DNA of 64,000 nucleotides from Candidatus Kuenenia hertensis (GCA_021646465.1 SOET01000014.1:24303-88302); one strand, 5' to 3'. Numbered from the stretch's first letter, positions 43,938 to 52,064 are shown. Translations and numbers: made by a program. The notes: generated by a model not told the origin, from the sequence alone.

Positions 43938-43981
43938 AGAGTACCCGTAAAAATATAATTTGAAATGTTTGTAAATTTTCT

Positions 43982-44120
43982 GGCGGGTTCAGGTTTGCAA
44001 CCTGAACCCATAGTTTAATTTGGACAATAGCGTTAAAAGTATTTGATGACTAAATTCCTGCCTACTGACATGCAGAAACAATATAAAACGTGGGGTTCAG
44101 GTTGCAAACCTGAACCCGCC
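43982..44120. repeat. Family C element C3 (diverged)
   Basis: Outer GGCGGGTTCAGGTTTGCAAC and its complement enclose TAGTTTAATTTGGACAATAG. The plan is as in C1 but with many changes. Confidence 0.65.
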
Positions 44121-44286
44121 AGTAGATTTTTACTTAGGTATCATTTTTAGTGATCAATTGATATGCCAATACAGAGTAATAATTGATAATTCGTTGTAAT
44201 CTATTGTTTAATGATAAGTTAGGGATAACGATTTCTTCAGGCTATGGTAACCAGCAAAAAAATGGATTGTAGCACTCTCTTTTAAT

Positions 44287-44299
44287 GCAAAATTTGCGG
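44287..44299. promoter_or_regulatory. Candidate operator, site 3 (TGCAAAATTTGCG)
   Basis: Matches the consensus YGCAAWAWTTGCG shared with sites 1, 2 and 4. Lies 350 bp before the HprK-like start. Confidence 0.45.
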
Positions 44300-44396
44300 A
44301 ATAGTAAAAGTGAATATAAATTCTTGTGATAAAGCAGATTATATTGTTAAAGTGAAAATCGGGGAAAAAGGAAGCATTTTTTATGCTGTACTAAAG

Positions 44397-44409
44397 TGCA
44401 ATATTTGCG
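44397..44409. promoter_or_regulatory. Candidate operator, site 4 (TGCAATATTTGCG)
   Basis: Lies 110 bp from site 3, a spacing close to that of sites 1 and 2. Confidence 0.45.
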
Positions 44410-44520
44410 TGTAAGTGGTAAACATTATTGAGCAAAAAGATTGTAAGGCACATTTGCTTTTTTTTATGTTTCTAAAATTTTTATATTTTGCAGAAACGGC
44501 GCCGGTAATAAACAAAAAAT

Positions 44521-44573
44521 TAAAAACAGGGATGTGAGTGTGGCTTTAACCAAATACTCACAGCCCTGTTTTA
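44521..44573 (-). terminator. Terminator after peptide gene 4
   Basis: On the minus strand AAAACAGGGCTGTGAGT pairs with ACTCACATCCCTGTTTT over a loop of about 18 bases, and T-rich DNA follows. The arm resembles the AGAGCTGTGGGT arm near the other peptide genes (ACTCACAGCCCT against ACCCACAGCTCT). It is probably a diverged copy. Confidence 0.75.
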
Positions 44574-44586
44574 CATCAATTAATTA

Positions 44587-44706
44587 TCAGAGTAGATTAT
44601 AGTAACCATTTACGTAACCTGTGTGTGCCGTTCCTAATTTTTCAAGCAGCTCTTCATTCGTATAGGTTTCTACTTTTGGTGTTTCATATTTTACTTTTTC
44701 TTCCAT
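44587..44706 (-). CDS. YExPK-family short peptide 4 (39 aa)
   Basis: ATG 44706 follows AAAGGAAATTAAAA. It has YETPKV at 7-12, TYTNEELLE at 14-22, LGTAHTG at 24-30 and the tail YVNGYYNLL. It starts 33 bp after the secreted protein gene 44740-46740 and ends just before a terminator. The tail is nearly the same as in peptides 1 and 5, so these three form one subgroup and peptides 2 and 3 another. Confidence 0.8.
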   Translation of the reverse strand: MEEKVKYETPKVETYTNEELLEKLGTAHTGYVNGYYNLL

Positions 44707-44739
44707 TTTTAATTTCCTTTCTTTAATTAATGTTCTTTT

Positions 44740-46740
44740 TTACTTTCCTACCCGGACAATTACGGCATCGTGGATGGTTGAGTCTCCATCAGTTTCAACA
44801 TCTTCCAATTGATACGTATATGCCTTTCCTGAAACTACCTGAGAATCTACAAAAGAATATTTAGCTCCTGAAAATGCACTGCCTTCCGCACTGATTAAAG
44901 AGCTATTTACCTTTACAGGTTCACTTCCAACAACATTGTTTCGCAAGATGTTGAACCCGGCAGTATCAATTTCCGTTGCAGTTTCCCATTCAACGAGTAC
45001 TACTCCATTCTCTTCTTTTGCCGTAAAAGAAATAAGGCTAACTACGTTTGCATCTTCAACAATAAGTTCTATCTCTGATTCACAGGTGTTACCTGCACCG
45101 TCCGTGACGATTACAACTCCGCTGCCGTTTATGGTCGGGTCTGTTAGTTCAACATTGTAGCTGACACTGTCATCTCCGGGAACAAATGGGTCGACCGTTA
45201 AAGTCAGATTGACTGCCCCTACTCCAAGCTCGACAAAGAATATACCACTATCCTCATCAATCTGGCCATTACCATTCAGGTCTTCACCGTCATCGAGCAC
45301 ATCATTGCCATTTATATCCTCAGAAGGGCGATCATCGGTTGCCGTTCCTGTGGCTGTTGGAGGGTCTCCTGCGACTATTTCTATCTCACAGATCGGAGGA
45401 TTTGCATCGCCTGTAGGATTTATAAATTCAAATAATGCGCCGCCAGGATAGATGTAAGAGTCAAAATTATTATACCCCTCTACGGTAATCCCATGGACGC
45501 CATTTGAGGCGGTATTGTGAACTCCGCTGCTAAGTTCAACAATTGCTACAGAAAAACCCGTAGTACCAATGGCAGTGAAATCAGCGGCAGGGATTGCTAC
45601 TCCATCAAGCAGGATTGTTCCCCCTGAAACGTCCCCGTCTTCTGCAATGACCGTAACAAAATTCTCCGCAAATTGGTTACCGCCTACAGTAGAGAATGTG
45701 TAGTTCGAAAGGTACTGCTCAGTAGGGATCATGTTGCCCATTGCAGGATCGCCATTAGTCGCACCGGCGGCGCCATCACCAGTCATAAATTGTGCCACAT
45801 AAATGGGATTATCGCCTTCAAAAACGTGATTTCCGGTAATAGGCCCTACTTCAATGAACTGCCCCCTGTTAATCGTTCCGATGCTTACTCCATCTTGTGT
45901 TACCGTGGTATTATCCTGTGAAGCAAGAATTCTGTAAATAGTACCACCCGTTCGATTGGGAAGATTTGCCACTAAAGCCCGGGTTCCCCAGCTCTGGACA
46001 GGTTGTGCCACTTCGAAAATATGATCACATGCAACAATACCGGTTGGTACCTGCGTACAGCCATCACCATTCGTAACGCCCACGGGTTTATCTGCGCTGA
46101 TGATCGACCCTGTCAGTGTATTTGTTAAGATTGTTGAAGATGACCGTGCAAAGTATCCTTCTCCCCGGTTCAAAATCACATCGAAAGCTACACCTGCTGC
46201 ATGCCCTATGATGTTTGTTGCAGGGGTAATTGTTACCGTTGTGTTATCAAACCCTGCAACTACTGCAAATTCAGCACCTACAAAAGCAGGATTATAATCC
46301 ATTACGATATATTCTGTATTCATCGTATCAACAGGAAGCGCAAGGGCAGCGTCACTCGATGCCGTTCTGCGATGAATCATATAACACACGAATTCATCGG
46401 TTGCGAAGGCGTGTACTGCATTATTCGCGACGGCATCAGGCGTCCAAAGTGCTGCATTGATTGGTATAGTAACAATCGTTACATCACCGGGAACAATACC
46501 AACGGTGGTGGTAAATGTAGGTGAGTCAACCGGGTAATCCACGGTAACATCTGTGGCAACATCGCCTGTAAGATGTAATTCAAGTGTAATGGAAGCGTCA
46601 AGATTTGGCATAAATGCCATAATGAAGTCGGTTCCCTTGTTATCAAGCGCAGCCCGTGCAGTTGAATTTCCAAGGAACAGCAGCGCAGCAATAACTACAC
46701 AACTGAAAAAACTATTTTTTAAATATGATTTATGAAACAT
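44740..46740 (-). CDS. Secreted protein with IgGFc-binding-like domain and shared LEDxD C-terminal domain
   Basis: Encodes 666 residues. It has a signal peptide (about 1-30). Residues about 32-435 look like an IgGFc-binding-protein N-terminal domain (DNKGTDFIMAFMPN, SADKPVGVTNGDGC, SWGTRALVANLP), a beta-rich adhesion-type domain found in surface proteins. A region with calcium-loop-like GNDVLDDGEDLNGNG follows (about 475-495). The C-terminal 95 residues (VEWETATEIDTAGFNILR, YQLEDVETDGD) are shared with the proteins at 28650 and 47608. Peptide gene 4 follows immediately. Surface location and adhesion are inferred. Confidence 0.78.
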   Translation of the reverse strand: MFHKSYLKNSFFSCVVIAALLFLGNSTARAALDNKGTDFIMAFMPNLDASITLELHLTGDVATDVTVDYPVDSPTFTTTVGIVPGDVTIVTIPINAALWTPDAVANNAVHAFATDEFVCYMIHRRTASSDAALALPVDTMNTEYIVMDYNPAFVGAEFAVVAGFDNTTVTITPATNIIGHAAGVAFDVILNRGEGYFARSSSTILTNTLTGSIISADKPVGVTNGDGCTQVPTGIVACDHIFEVAQPVQSWGTRALVANLPNRTGGTIYRILASQDNTTVTQDGVSIGTINRGQFIEVGPITGNHVFEGDNPIYVAQFMTGDGAAGATNGDPAMGNMIPTEQYLSNYTFSTVGGNQFAENFVTVIAEDGDVSGGTILLDGVAIPAADFTAIGTTGFSVAIVELSSGVHNTASNGVHGITVEGYNNFDSYIYPGGALFEFINPTGDANPPICEIEIVAGDPPTATGTATDDRPSEDINGNDVLDDGEDLNGNGQIDEDSGIFFVELGVGAVNLTLTVDPFVPGDDSVSYNVELTDPTINGSGVVIVTDGAGNTCESEIELIVEDANVVSLISFTAKEENGVVLVEWETATEIDTAGFNILRNNVVGSEPVKVNSSLISAEGSAFSGAKYSFVDSQVVSGKAYTYQLEDVETDGDSTIHDAVIVRVGK

Positions 46741-46883
46741 GAAATAATCCTCCTTTTACAAAAGTAATGCTGGTTTAATTACAAGTTTTATATTGTCATT
46801 ATGCCTCCTTTCAGGAAAAGTTTTATTGAATGTTAATTTCACATGAATCCAAATAAGTTCTTTCATAATGTAAATGAATTATA

Positions 46884-46935
46884 AAAAAAGCCGTTCCAAT
46901 CTCAGCATGAATGCTGAGATTGGAACGGCTTTTTT
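46884..46935. terminator. Perfect bidirectional terminator, no obvious gene
   Basis: AAAAAAGCCGTTCCAATCTC continues into a 25-base arm with its exact complement, a 2-4 base loop, and TTTTTT at the end. It lies about 145 bp before ATG 46740. It must end a transcript from further upstream on the minus strand, from the 46.94-47.4 kb region or beyond. Confidence 0.85.
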
Positions 46936-47321
46936 GATTGACAATGCTATTTAGATTAATAATAATACTGCGAGTAGGCATGAAAATACCCTTTCATGTT
47001 TACTGAAACGAGGGGTATAGGGAGTAGACGCCAATCTAAGACTCCCTATTACCTCTTTTTTATTGCTTCCTTTACATGTAAAACTACTATCTATTCAATA
47101 ATTGTTTTTTACAATCAACAGTGTTGCATTTCAAATTACACGGTAATTCTTGTTTTCCTCTTTGCAAACAAATCATTATTTAACTATTCTTCAGGTACCA
47201 CTTTTTTTAACCTGCGTTTGTTTTATAACAGATATGAAATGTTTCGTAAATACCATAAATAGGGGATATCATAATGAATATACTCAAAGGGATATATTAT
47301 ATTTTTCACATACAATGCCAG

Positions 47322-47365
47322 AAGCTGTGGGGAAGTATTTGTACCTTCACCCACAGCTCTTTTTT
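47322..47365. terminator. Hairpin after peptide gene 5 with the shared AGCTGTGGG arm
   Basis: AGCTGTGGGGAAG pairs with CTTCACCCACAGCT, and TTTTTT follows on the plus strand. It lies about 70 bp after the stop of peptide gene 5. Confidence 0.7.
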
Positions 47366-47431
47366 CTGAAGAGGTCGGGTTTCTTACCCGACTTAAATCT
47401 GAAAACCGCACGGCTATATTGTATTTTTCAC

Positions 47432-47557
47432 TTATGACAATAAATTGTAGCCATTAACATAACCCGTGTGTGCTGCTCCGAGTGTTTCAAGCAATTCTTC
47501 ATCAGTATAGGTTTCTACTTTTGGCGCTTCATAGACTGGTACGTTTTGTTCTTTCAT
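47432..47557 (-). CDS. YExPK-family short peptide 5 (41 aa)
   Basis: ATG 47557 has GGAGGC 7 bp before it. It has YEAPKV at 9-14, TYTDEELLE at 16-24, LGAAHTG at 26-32 and the tail YVNGYNLLS. It starts 50 bp after the secreted protein gene 47608-48483, the same arrangement as peptides 1 and 4. Confidence 0.8.
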   Translation of the reverse strand: MKEQNVPVYEAPKVETYTDEELLETLGAAHTGYVNGYNLLS

Positions 47558-47607
47558 TTTTGCCTCCGTGTAATGAATAAATTATCTGATACTAAAATTT
47601 CCTGCAA

Positions 47608-48483
47608 TTAGTCTGATACTCTTACCCTTGCCTTAACAGGACCGTGCATCGTGCTGTTGCCGTTTGTATCAATATCTTCCAGTTTGTAAAAGTATCTGCC
47701 GCTGCGATCAAGAATGTCCAAATAGCTGTAATTTGCACCGGAAACAGAGTCGCCTCTTGCCTCGATTAATTCGTTGTTAATCCTTGTGTATAGGCCTCCC
47801 TTGCGTTTGGCGCGGTACAGATTAAAGCCTGCGTTATCTATTTCAGTAGCGGTTTCCCATTCCAGCAAGATTTCTTCTTCAAATGCGGTAGCGGTAAACG
47901 ATGTCAACTCTACTGCATTAGGTTCGCAAAGGACCTCCAAATCTATTGCCCTGCCATCTACCGCGGCAGTCTGGGCTTCATCATCAGCATAAACCTGAGC
48001 ATGCACATTCAAATTGTCATATATGCCTTCTGCAAGAGATGCAGAAGCTTCCCATCCTTCGGCTTCTCCATTGCTGAGCCCGATCCAGGCAAAATCCGGT
48101 GGTGTGCCATTATTGTCATCATTGCCGTCAACAAGTTTGGTAGTATTTCCCAATTTTATAAAATTGTCATCGGGTAATTCCAGCACTGGTCCGGTTTCAC
48201 CTAATACCAATGCATAAAGGATCTCGTTTTTACAATCGTAACGAAGATAAAGCTTTGCGTCGATTGAAGGGTTTGGTTTCTGAGAATCGCCAGCCCGCCA
48301 CATATTTGCAAAAAAATCACCGCTTCCATCTTCTGCAAGGTTCCATTCACTTGGATCGCCATCTACCGTTGCTGTATCAAAGGTAGGTATTGGCGGACTT
48401 GCAGCAAAAGCAGATGAAGTAAAATTACTATATACTGTTGTGCACACGATTAATGCAAATATTTTCATACCGGTTTTGAGCAT
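47608..48483 (-). CDS. Secreted protein with shared LEDxD C-terminal domain (291 aa)
   Basis: ATG 48483 follows GGGAG. It has a signal peptide (about 1-28). Residues about 30-190 resemble a carbohydrate-binding-like or DOMON-like beta domain (TVDGDPSEWNLAEDGSGDF), with DGNDDNNG as a possible calcium loop. The C-terminal 100 residues are the shared domain (LLEWETATEIDNAGFNLYR, FYKLEDIDTNGNSTMHGP). Peptide gene 5 follows. The conserved GTATTTACAAT motif lies about 140 bp before the start. Confidence 0.75.
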   Translation of the reverse strand: MLKTGMKIFALIVCTTVYSNFTSSAFAASPPIPTFDTATVDGDPSEWNLAEDGSGDFFANMWRAGDSQKPNPSIDAKLYLRYDCKNEILYALVLGETGPVLELPDDNFIKLGNTTKLVDGNDDNNGTPPDFAWIGLSNGEAEGWEASASLAEGIYDNLNVHAQVYADDEAQTAAVDGRAIDLEVLCEPNAVELTSFTATAFEEEILLEWETATEIDNAGFNLYRAKRKGGLYTRINNELIEARGDSVSGANYSYLDILDRSGRYFYKLEDIDTNGNSTMHGPVKARVRVSD

Positions 48484-48620
48484 AATAGTATCTCCCTGTA
48501 AAATAATATAAAATGATAAAAAATTGCAAAAAAATATGTAGTGAAAGAGCCTCCTTTCTAATTCTCTCGATGCTATGGATAGCGGATAACAATCAACAAT
48601 ACATACAATATATAAAATAA

Positions 48621-48653
48621 ATATATTGTAAATACCTGATTACGGATAGACAC
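48621..48653 (-). promoter_or_regulatory. Conserved upstream motif, copy 3
   Basis: On the minus strand TGTGTCTATCCGTAATCAGG then TATTTACAATATAT, at the same distance from the start as copy 2. Confidence 0.4.
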
Positions 48654-48775
48654 AAAAGTAGATATTCTTTTGTGTTAACGCTATACCCATTATTTTTATT
48701 GACAAATGGTGATTAAATAAAATAACATCGCAAAACAAACAAATTACAATAACGCAGGAAAATACGGTTGTTGAT

Positions 48776-48955
48776 ATGAATAAGAAACCGGTTTCAATCA
48801 AAGTAGAGGAAGAACTGCATCGCTGTCCTCAATGCGGTTACGAGGATGGTTTTCATACGTCATTTGTAAGAATAGATCAGAGAAGGTGCAGGATTATTCT
48901 GATATGTCCGAGTTGTCATGCGAGATATGATCCTGATTGGGTAACAGAACTTTAA
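48776..48955 (+). CDS. Small zinc-ribbon protein (59 aa)
   Basis: Translation gives 59 residues with CPQC near residue 18 and CPSC near residue 45, a two-knuckle zinc ribbon. It ends RYDPDWVTEL. It lies 10 bp before the PilZ gene on the same strand, so the two are probably co-transcribed. No known function. The ribosome-binding site is weak. Confidence 0.7.
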   Translation: MNKKPVSIKVEEELHRCPQCGYEDGFHTSFVRIDQRRCRIILICPSCHARYDPDWVTEL

Positions 48956-48965
48956 AGGAAAAAGC

Positions 48966-49403
48966 ATGGAAAATATGAATGAATTTAACATGGAGGAGAA
49001 CCATAACGTTTCGAATGTTGGATTCAAAGCGTCGAATGAACAGTTGATACATATAGAAAAACGAAAACATCCCAGAATAGAAGCTTCTATGTTGATTAAA
49101 ATTCAAATTGAGGATGTTGCCGTTCTCGCTACTACAATTAACATAAGCTGTTCGGGTATTTTTTGTCAGACAGAGATGTATATCCCAATAAAATCAAAGG
49201 TTAAATTATTGTTTGCTTTGCCGTATTACGGGGATCAAAAGAAGCAAATCGAACAAATGGAATGTTGCGGCGAGGTGGTAAGGGTTCAATTGGATTTGAC
49301 AGATGTTCGCAAGATGCCTGCATACAACATTGCCATTTCTTTTACAAACCTTAATGAGCAGGAAAGAAAGAAGATTGATAATTATATAAAATTTACTCCG
49401 TAA
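48966..49403 (+). CDS. PilZ domain protein
   Basis: Encodes 145 residues. The PilZ motif RKHPRIEA (near residue 30) and the following INISCSGIFC (near 60) fit the RxxxR and DxSxxG pattern of c-di-GMP binding. The first Arg is displaced and the Asp is replaced by Asn, so binding may be altered. AAAGG precedes the ATG. It could answer the c-di-GMP made by the GGDEF protein at 15421-16992. Confidence 0.8.
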   Translation: MENMNEFNMEENHNVSNVGFKASNEQLIHIEKRKHPRIEASMLIKIQIEDVAVLATTINISCSGIFCQTEMYIPIKSKVKLLFALPYYGDQKKQIEQMECCGEVVRVQLDLTDVRKMPAYNIAISFTNLNEQERKKIDNYIKFTP

Positions 49404-49460
49404 GTTATCTGAGCGGAGCCCCTCTATGCCAACAGGCAGGGAAGCATAATATAAATGATG

Positions 49461-49490
49461 CGTTACAAAAAATCGGGACTGCTCCCGATG
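49461..49490. repeat. Single family A repeat end
   Basis: TTACAAAAAATCGGGACTGC matches the right end of family A with one change; no partner is near. It lies between the convergent PilZ and copper-protein genes. Confidence 0.5.
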
Positions 49491-49530
49491 TGACTTGTTC
49501 AGTGTAATTATCCACTAAAAATTCATTTGG

Positions 49531-50190
49531 CTATTCGAGTTCAAATGTAACTTTTGTAATTTCCCCCGCCTGTATTTTTACCGATATATCTTTTGCTCCA
49601 GGGGATTTTCCCCATAAAGACCTTTTTGGTTTTGTCCACAGTTTTAAGGTATACTGGCCTTCCGGTACATTTTTTATCGTAAAGCTTCCATCGTTATCGA
49701 CCATGGAAAAATATGGGTTTTGCAATATAACAATGTAAGCAAGCATATCACTGTGCACATTGCACCGCATTGTTGCCACTCCTAATTTGTTAAAAGTAAA
49801 AGACCGTGCTTCCCCCTTAAACCAGGTGCCGAGATTCATATTATCCGCAACATCATCGGGAGAGTAAATATTATGCCGAACATCATCGCTGTTAAGGAAG
49901 TCCACTGTCGTGCCTTTTAGCAGGGGAAGGACATGGGGAATAAAGGTGATGTTTTTTTGATCCATGACGGCGTGTTCAGCAGGGGGATCATATGTTTCAG
50001 GAGTCTTTTCAATGTAAGCGAGGGTATATTTTCTGTATTTTGCTTTTTTTGCCTTGACGATACCTTGAATCTCGCCCGTCTTTTTTTCTTCGGCGTGGGC
50101 ATTTACCGTTAAACATACTGCAAACAAAAAAATGGATACATATATAAGGAATTGTATCTTGCCGGATTGGAACTTAGTTTTTATAGCCAT
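49531..50190 (-). CDS. Secreted type-1-copper (cupredoxin-like) protein with C-terminal beta domain
   Basis: Encodes 219 residues. It has a signal peptide (about 1-33) and a cupredoxin-like region (about 78-160). Candidate copper ligands are H106 in DVRHNIYS and C143, H146 and M149 in CNVHSDML, the usual type-1 set. The last 60 residues form a small carboxypeptidase-regulatory-like domain (FTIKNVPEGQYTLKLW). Similar proteins are annotated as methylamine-utilisation-like or plastocyanin-like. Electron transfer in the cell envelope is likely; the partner is unknown. Confidence 0.8.
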   Translation of the reverse strand: MAIKTKFQSGKIQFLIYVSIFLFAVCLTVNAHAEEKKTGEIQGIVKAKKAKYRKYTLAYIEKTPETYDPPAEHAVMDQKNITFIPHVLPLLKGTTVDFLNSDDVRHNIYSPDDVADNMNLGTWFKGEARSFTFNKLGVATMRCNVHSDMLAYIVILQNPYFSMVDNDGSFTIKNVPEGQYTLKLWTKPKRSLWGKSPGAKDISVKIQAGEITKVTFELE

Positions 50191-50280
50191 ATAGATAAAT
50201 ATCTCCCTGGTGAATAGAACAATTAAGAAAATTTATTCTGTCTTAAATAATTGATAACGATATCCTCTGAACGAAAAATG

Positions 50281-50802
50281 TTAATGAAAGAGTTTGTTTA
50301 ATGTTTGTCTCATGCTTTCTCTGTGTGTGCCTGGCCAGTAAATACGGTGACATAGTTTGCATATTTCAAAAGTATCATGTGTTGAGAATACATATGAGGG
50401 AACCCTATCTTTTATCCCTTCTTTTTTGACAGGACATAATATCGTATTACACTGCAAACATCTAGTAAAAACATGCTTCTTAGTATCAATGTTATAGTGA
50501 AGTATCACTTGTTGCAATTGTTTTTTATAATCAAAACTATGAATGCATAATGAATTATATGCGGATTTACGTTCTAATAATTTTTTATCCATGGATAGTA
50601 TGATGCGATTCTCCCTGAGCGCCCTGGCAATCAGTTCGTCATCTGAAATGAAAGGTTCATAAATTACGTCATGCCCGATGATTCGAAGCCATTTGGCAAG
50701 CCTGCCGAGCATTGCATCTGCAATGAATCTTTGTTGTTGAGAGGTATTATATGAAATATTTTCCGATGGTTTATCTGGTATGTGCATTAATGGAAAGATC
50801 AC
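50281..50802 (-). CDS. Mut7-C RNase domain protein
   Basis: Encodes 173 residues. The N-terminal part has DAMLGRLAKWLRIIGHDV and the acidic residues of a PIN-like fold (DDELIARA, MDKKLL). The C-terminal part is a zinc ribbon with CLQC and CKLC. It matches the Mut7-C domain family, also called DUF82. RNA processing or degradation is inferred for the family. It stands alone on the minus strand after the SAM synthetase gene. Confidence 0.85.
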   Translation of the reverse strand: MIFPLMHIPDKPSENISYNTSQQQRFIADAMLGRLAKWLRIIGHDVIYEPFISDDELIARALRENRIILSMDKKLLERKSAYNSLCIHSFDYKKQLQQVILHYNIDTKKHVFTRCLQCNTILCPVKKEGIKDRVPSYVFSTHDTFEICKLCHRIYWPGTHRESMRQTLNKLFH

Positions 50803-50882
50803 CTGTGAATGAATTCATACAAGTAAAGTAAAAAAGCTGAATCGATACTTTTCTACCGGAGTTATTCCTGATGTACCCTGGT

Positions 50883-52064
50883 TTAAAACAGGGTAAAGCG
50901 TTTTTCCAAGATACTATTCCATAATCGGGGTATTTGGCTAAGGTGCTTTTTTACAATATTAGTGCACGCGGTATCTAATAATTCCTTCGAAAGAGAGGAA
51001 TACAGTTTTATGTGAACAATTTGCGGCTCGGTAACAGGCTTTCCTATTTGGCTCACCAGATAACATTCTGCGTTTTGAACAGACGGGTCTTTTGTGAGTT
51101 CTTTGGCGATTTCATGTGCGGCTATATTATATAATTTTCCTGTATGGGTAACAGGATTTTTTCCTGCGGTTGCTTCCATGGTCATAGGTCGATAGGGGGT
51201 AATCAGGCCGTTTACCCTGTTTCCTCTTCCTACCTGACCGTCGTCTCCGCATTCCGCGCTTGTGCCCGTTACGGTCAGATAATAAACATTCTTCTCTGCA
51301 TTATCTGCTGCATTGATAACAATGGCCGTTTTTTTTGCAGTATGTTTTTTTATAAATGAGTTGATATATTCTGTGAGAACTTCTTTGATTTTGAAGTATT
51401 CTTTTTTTGAAGAAATGAATCTCGAAACAAAGGCAATGGCAATAGTAAGGGTTATTTGATCGTTTAATCTGATACCCATAATTTTAATGTCTTCGCCGAC
51501 CATGGGATAATTATGTTTTGTTTCAGCAGAATTAAGAAATTGTTCCGTACAATACACAATGGATTCAAGTTCTGTCATTGGTGAAAACCCAACGCCGATA
51601 GAGGTATCATTTGCTAAAAGCTGCATGCTATCAAAGGTTGCGCGTAAATCTACGCTTCCGGTTCTGATCTGTGTATCGATAGCAACATTTATTTCCGGTT
51701 CCAGGAATCGCATGCGATTCCTTAGCCACGTATGGGCTGTTTCCTGTGTGATTTCTTTCAGAGGTATTTTATGATCGCCAACGTATTCGGTAGCCCGGCC
51801 TGCTATAATCAATTTCATGGGAACGAGCACTCTTCCGCCGCCAAAAGAAACTTCAGAACGTCCTCCCACCAGAAGGCATTTATCGATATTATGGTGCAAG
51901 ATTTTTCCAAAATGTTTTAAATAGTATTGTGAAAAAGCGGTGCTCAGTTCTTCTGCCACGCCGTCGCAAAGTGTATCAGGATGCCCCGCACCTTTGCGTT
52001 CCACAATCTCTATAGAAGATTTGCCGACAGGCAATTCCTGTGTCTGTTCAATGATTATTTTCAT
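50883..52064 (-). CDS. S-adenosylmethionine synthetase, archaeal type
   Basis: The start is taken at ATG 52064 (MKIIIEQTQ); an ATG 11 codons upstream at 52097 adds residues not expected in the family. The protein of 393 residues has ERKGAGHPDTLCDGVAEE, SFGGGRVLVP and SAECGDDGQVGRGNR, signatures of the archaeal methionine adenosyltransferase, not the bacterial MetK. It makes SAM from methionine and ATP. An archaeal-type enzyme in a bacterium suggests old transfer; no bacterial metK is in the window. Confidence 0.9.
   Translation of the reverse strand: MKIIIEQTQELPVGKSSIEIVERKGAGHPDTLCDGVAEELSTAFSQYYLKHFGKILHHNIDKCLLVGGRSEVSFGGGRVLVPMKLIIAGRATEYVGDHKIPLKEITQETAHTWLRNRMRFLEPEINVAIDTQIRTGSVDLRATFDSMQLLANDTSIGVGFSPMTELESIVYCTEQFLNSAETKHNYPMVGEDIKIMGIRLNDQITLTIAIAFVSRFISSKKEYFKIKEVLTEYINSFIKKHTAKKTAIVINAADNAEKNVYYLTVTGTSAECGDDGQVGRGNRVNGLITPYRPMTMEATAGKNPVTHTGKLYNIAAHEIAKELTKDPSVQNAECYLVSQIGKPVTEPQIVHIKLYSSLSKELLDTACTNIVKKHLSQIPRLWNSILEKRFTLF

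Larger units (their letters stand above)
43938..44586. other. Intergenic region upstream of the HprK-like gene
   Basis: No gene is seen. It holds the diverged C3 element, two palindromic sites (44287-44299 and 44397-44409) and the terminator of peptide gene 4. It should contain the promoter of the HprK-like operon. Confidence 0.55.
46741..47431. other. Intergenic region with two strong hairpins
   Basis: No gene is recognised. It holds a perfect terminator at 46884-46935, the shared hairpin at 47322-47365, and a 13-codon open frame at 46956-46997 on the minus strand ending GYFHAYSQYYY, which lacks a ribosome-binding site. Confidence 0.5.

Noticed and set aside
28473..47557. Calling the YExPK peptides lasso peptides
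   Set aside because: The YxxP-like leader fits, but no lasso protease (B2) or asparagine-synthetase-like cyclase is visible, and the signal peptidase and C25 protease are of other types.
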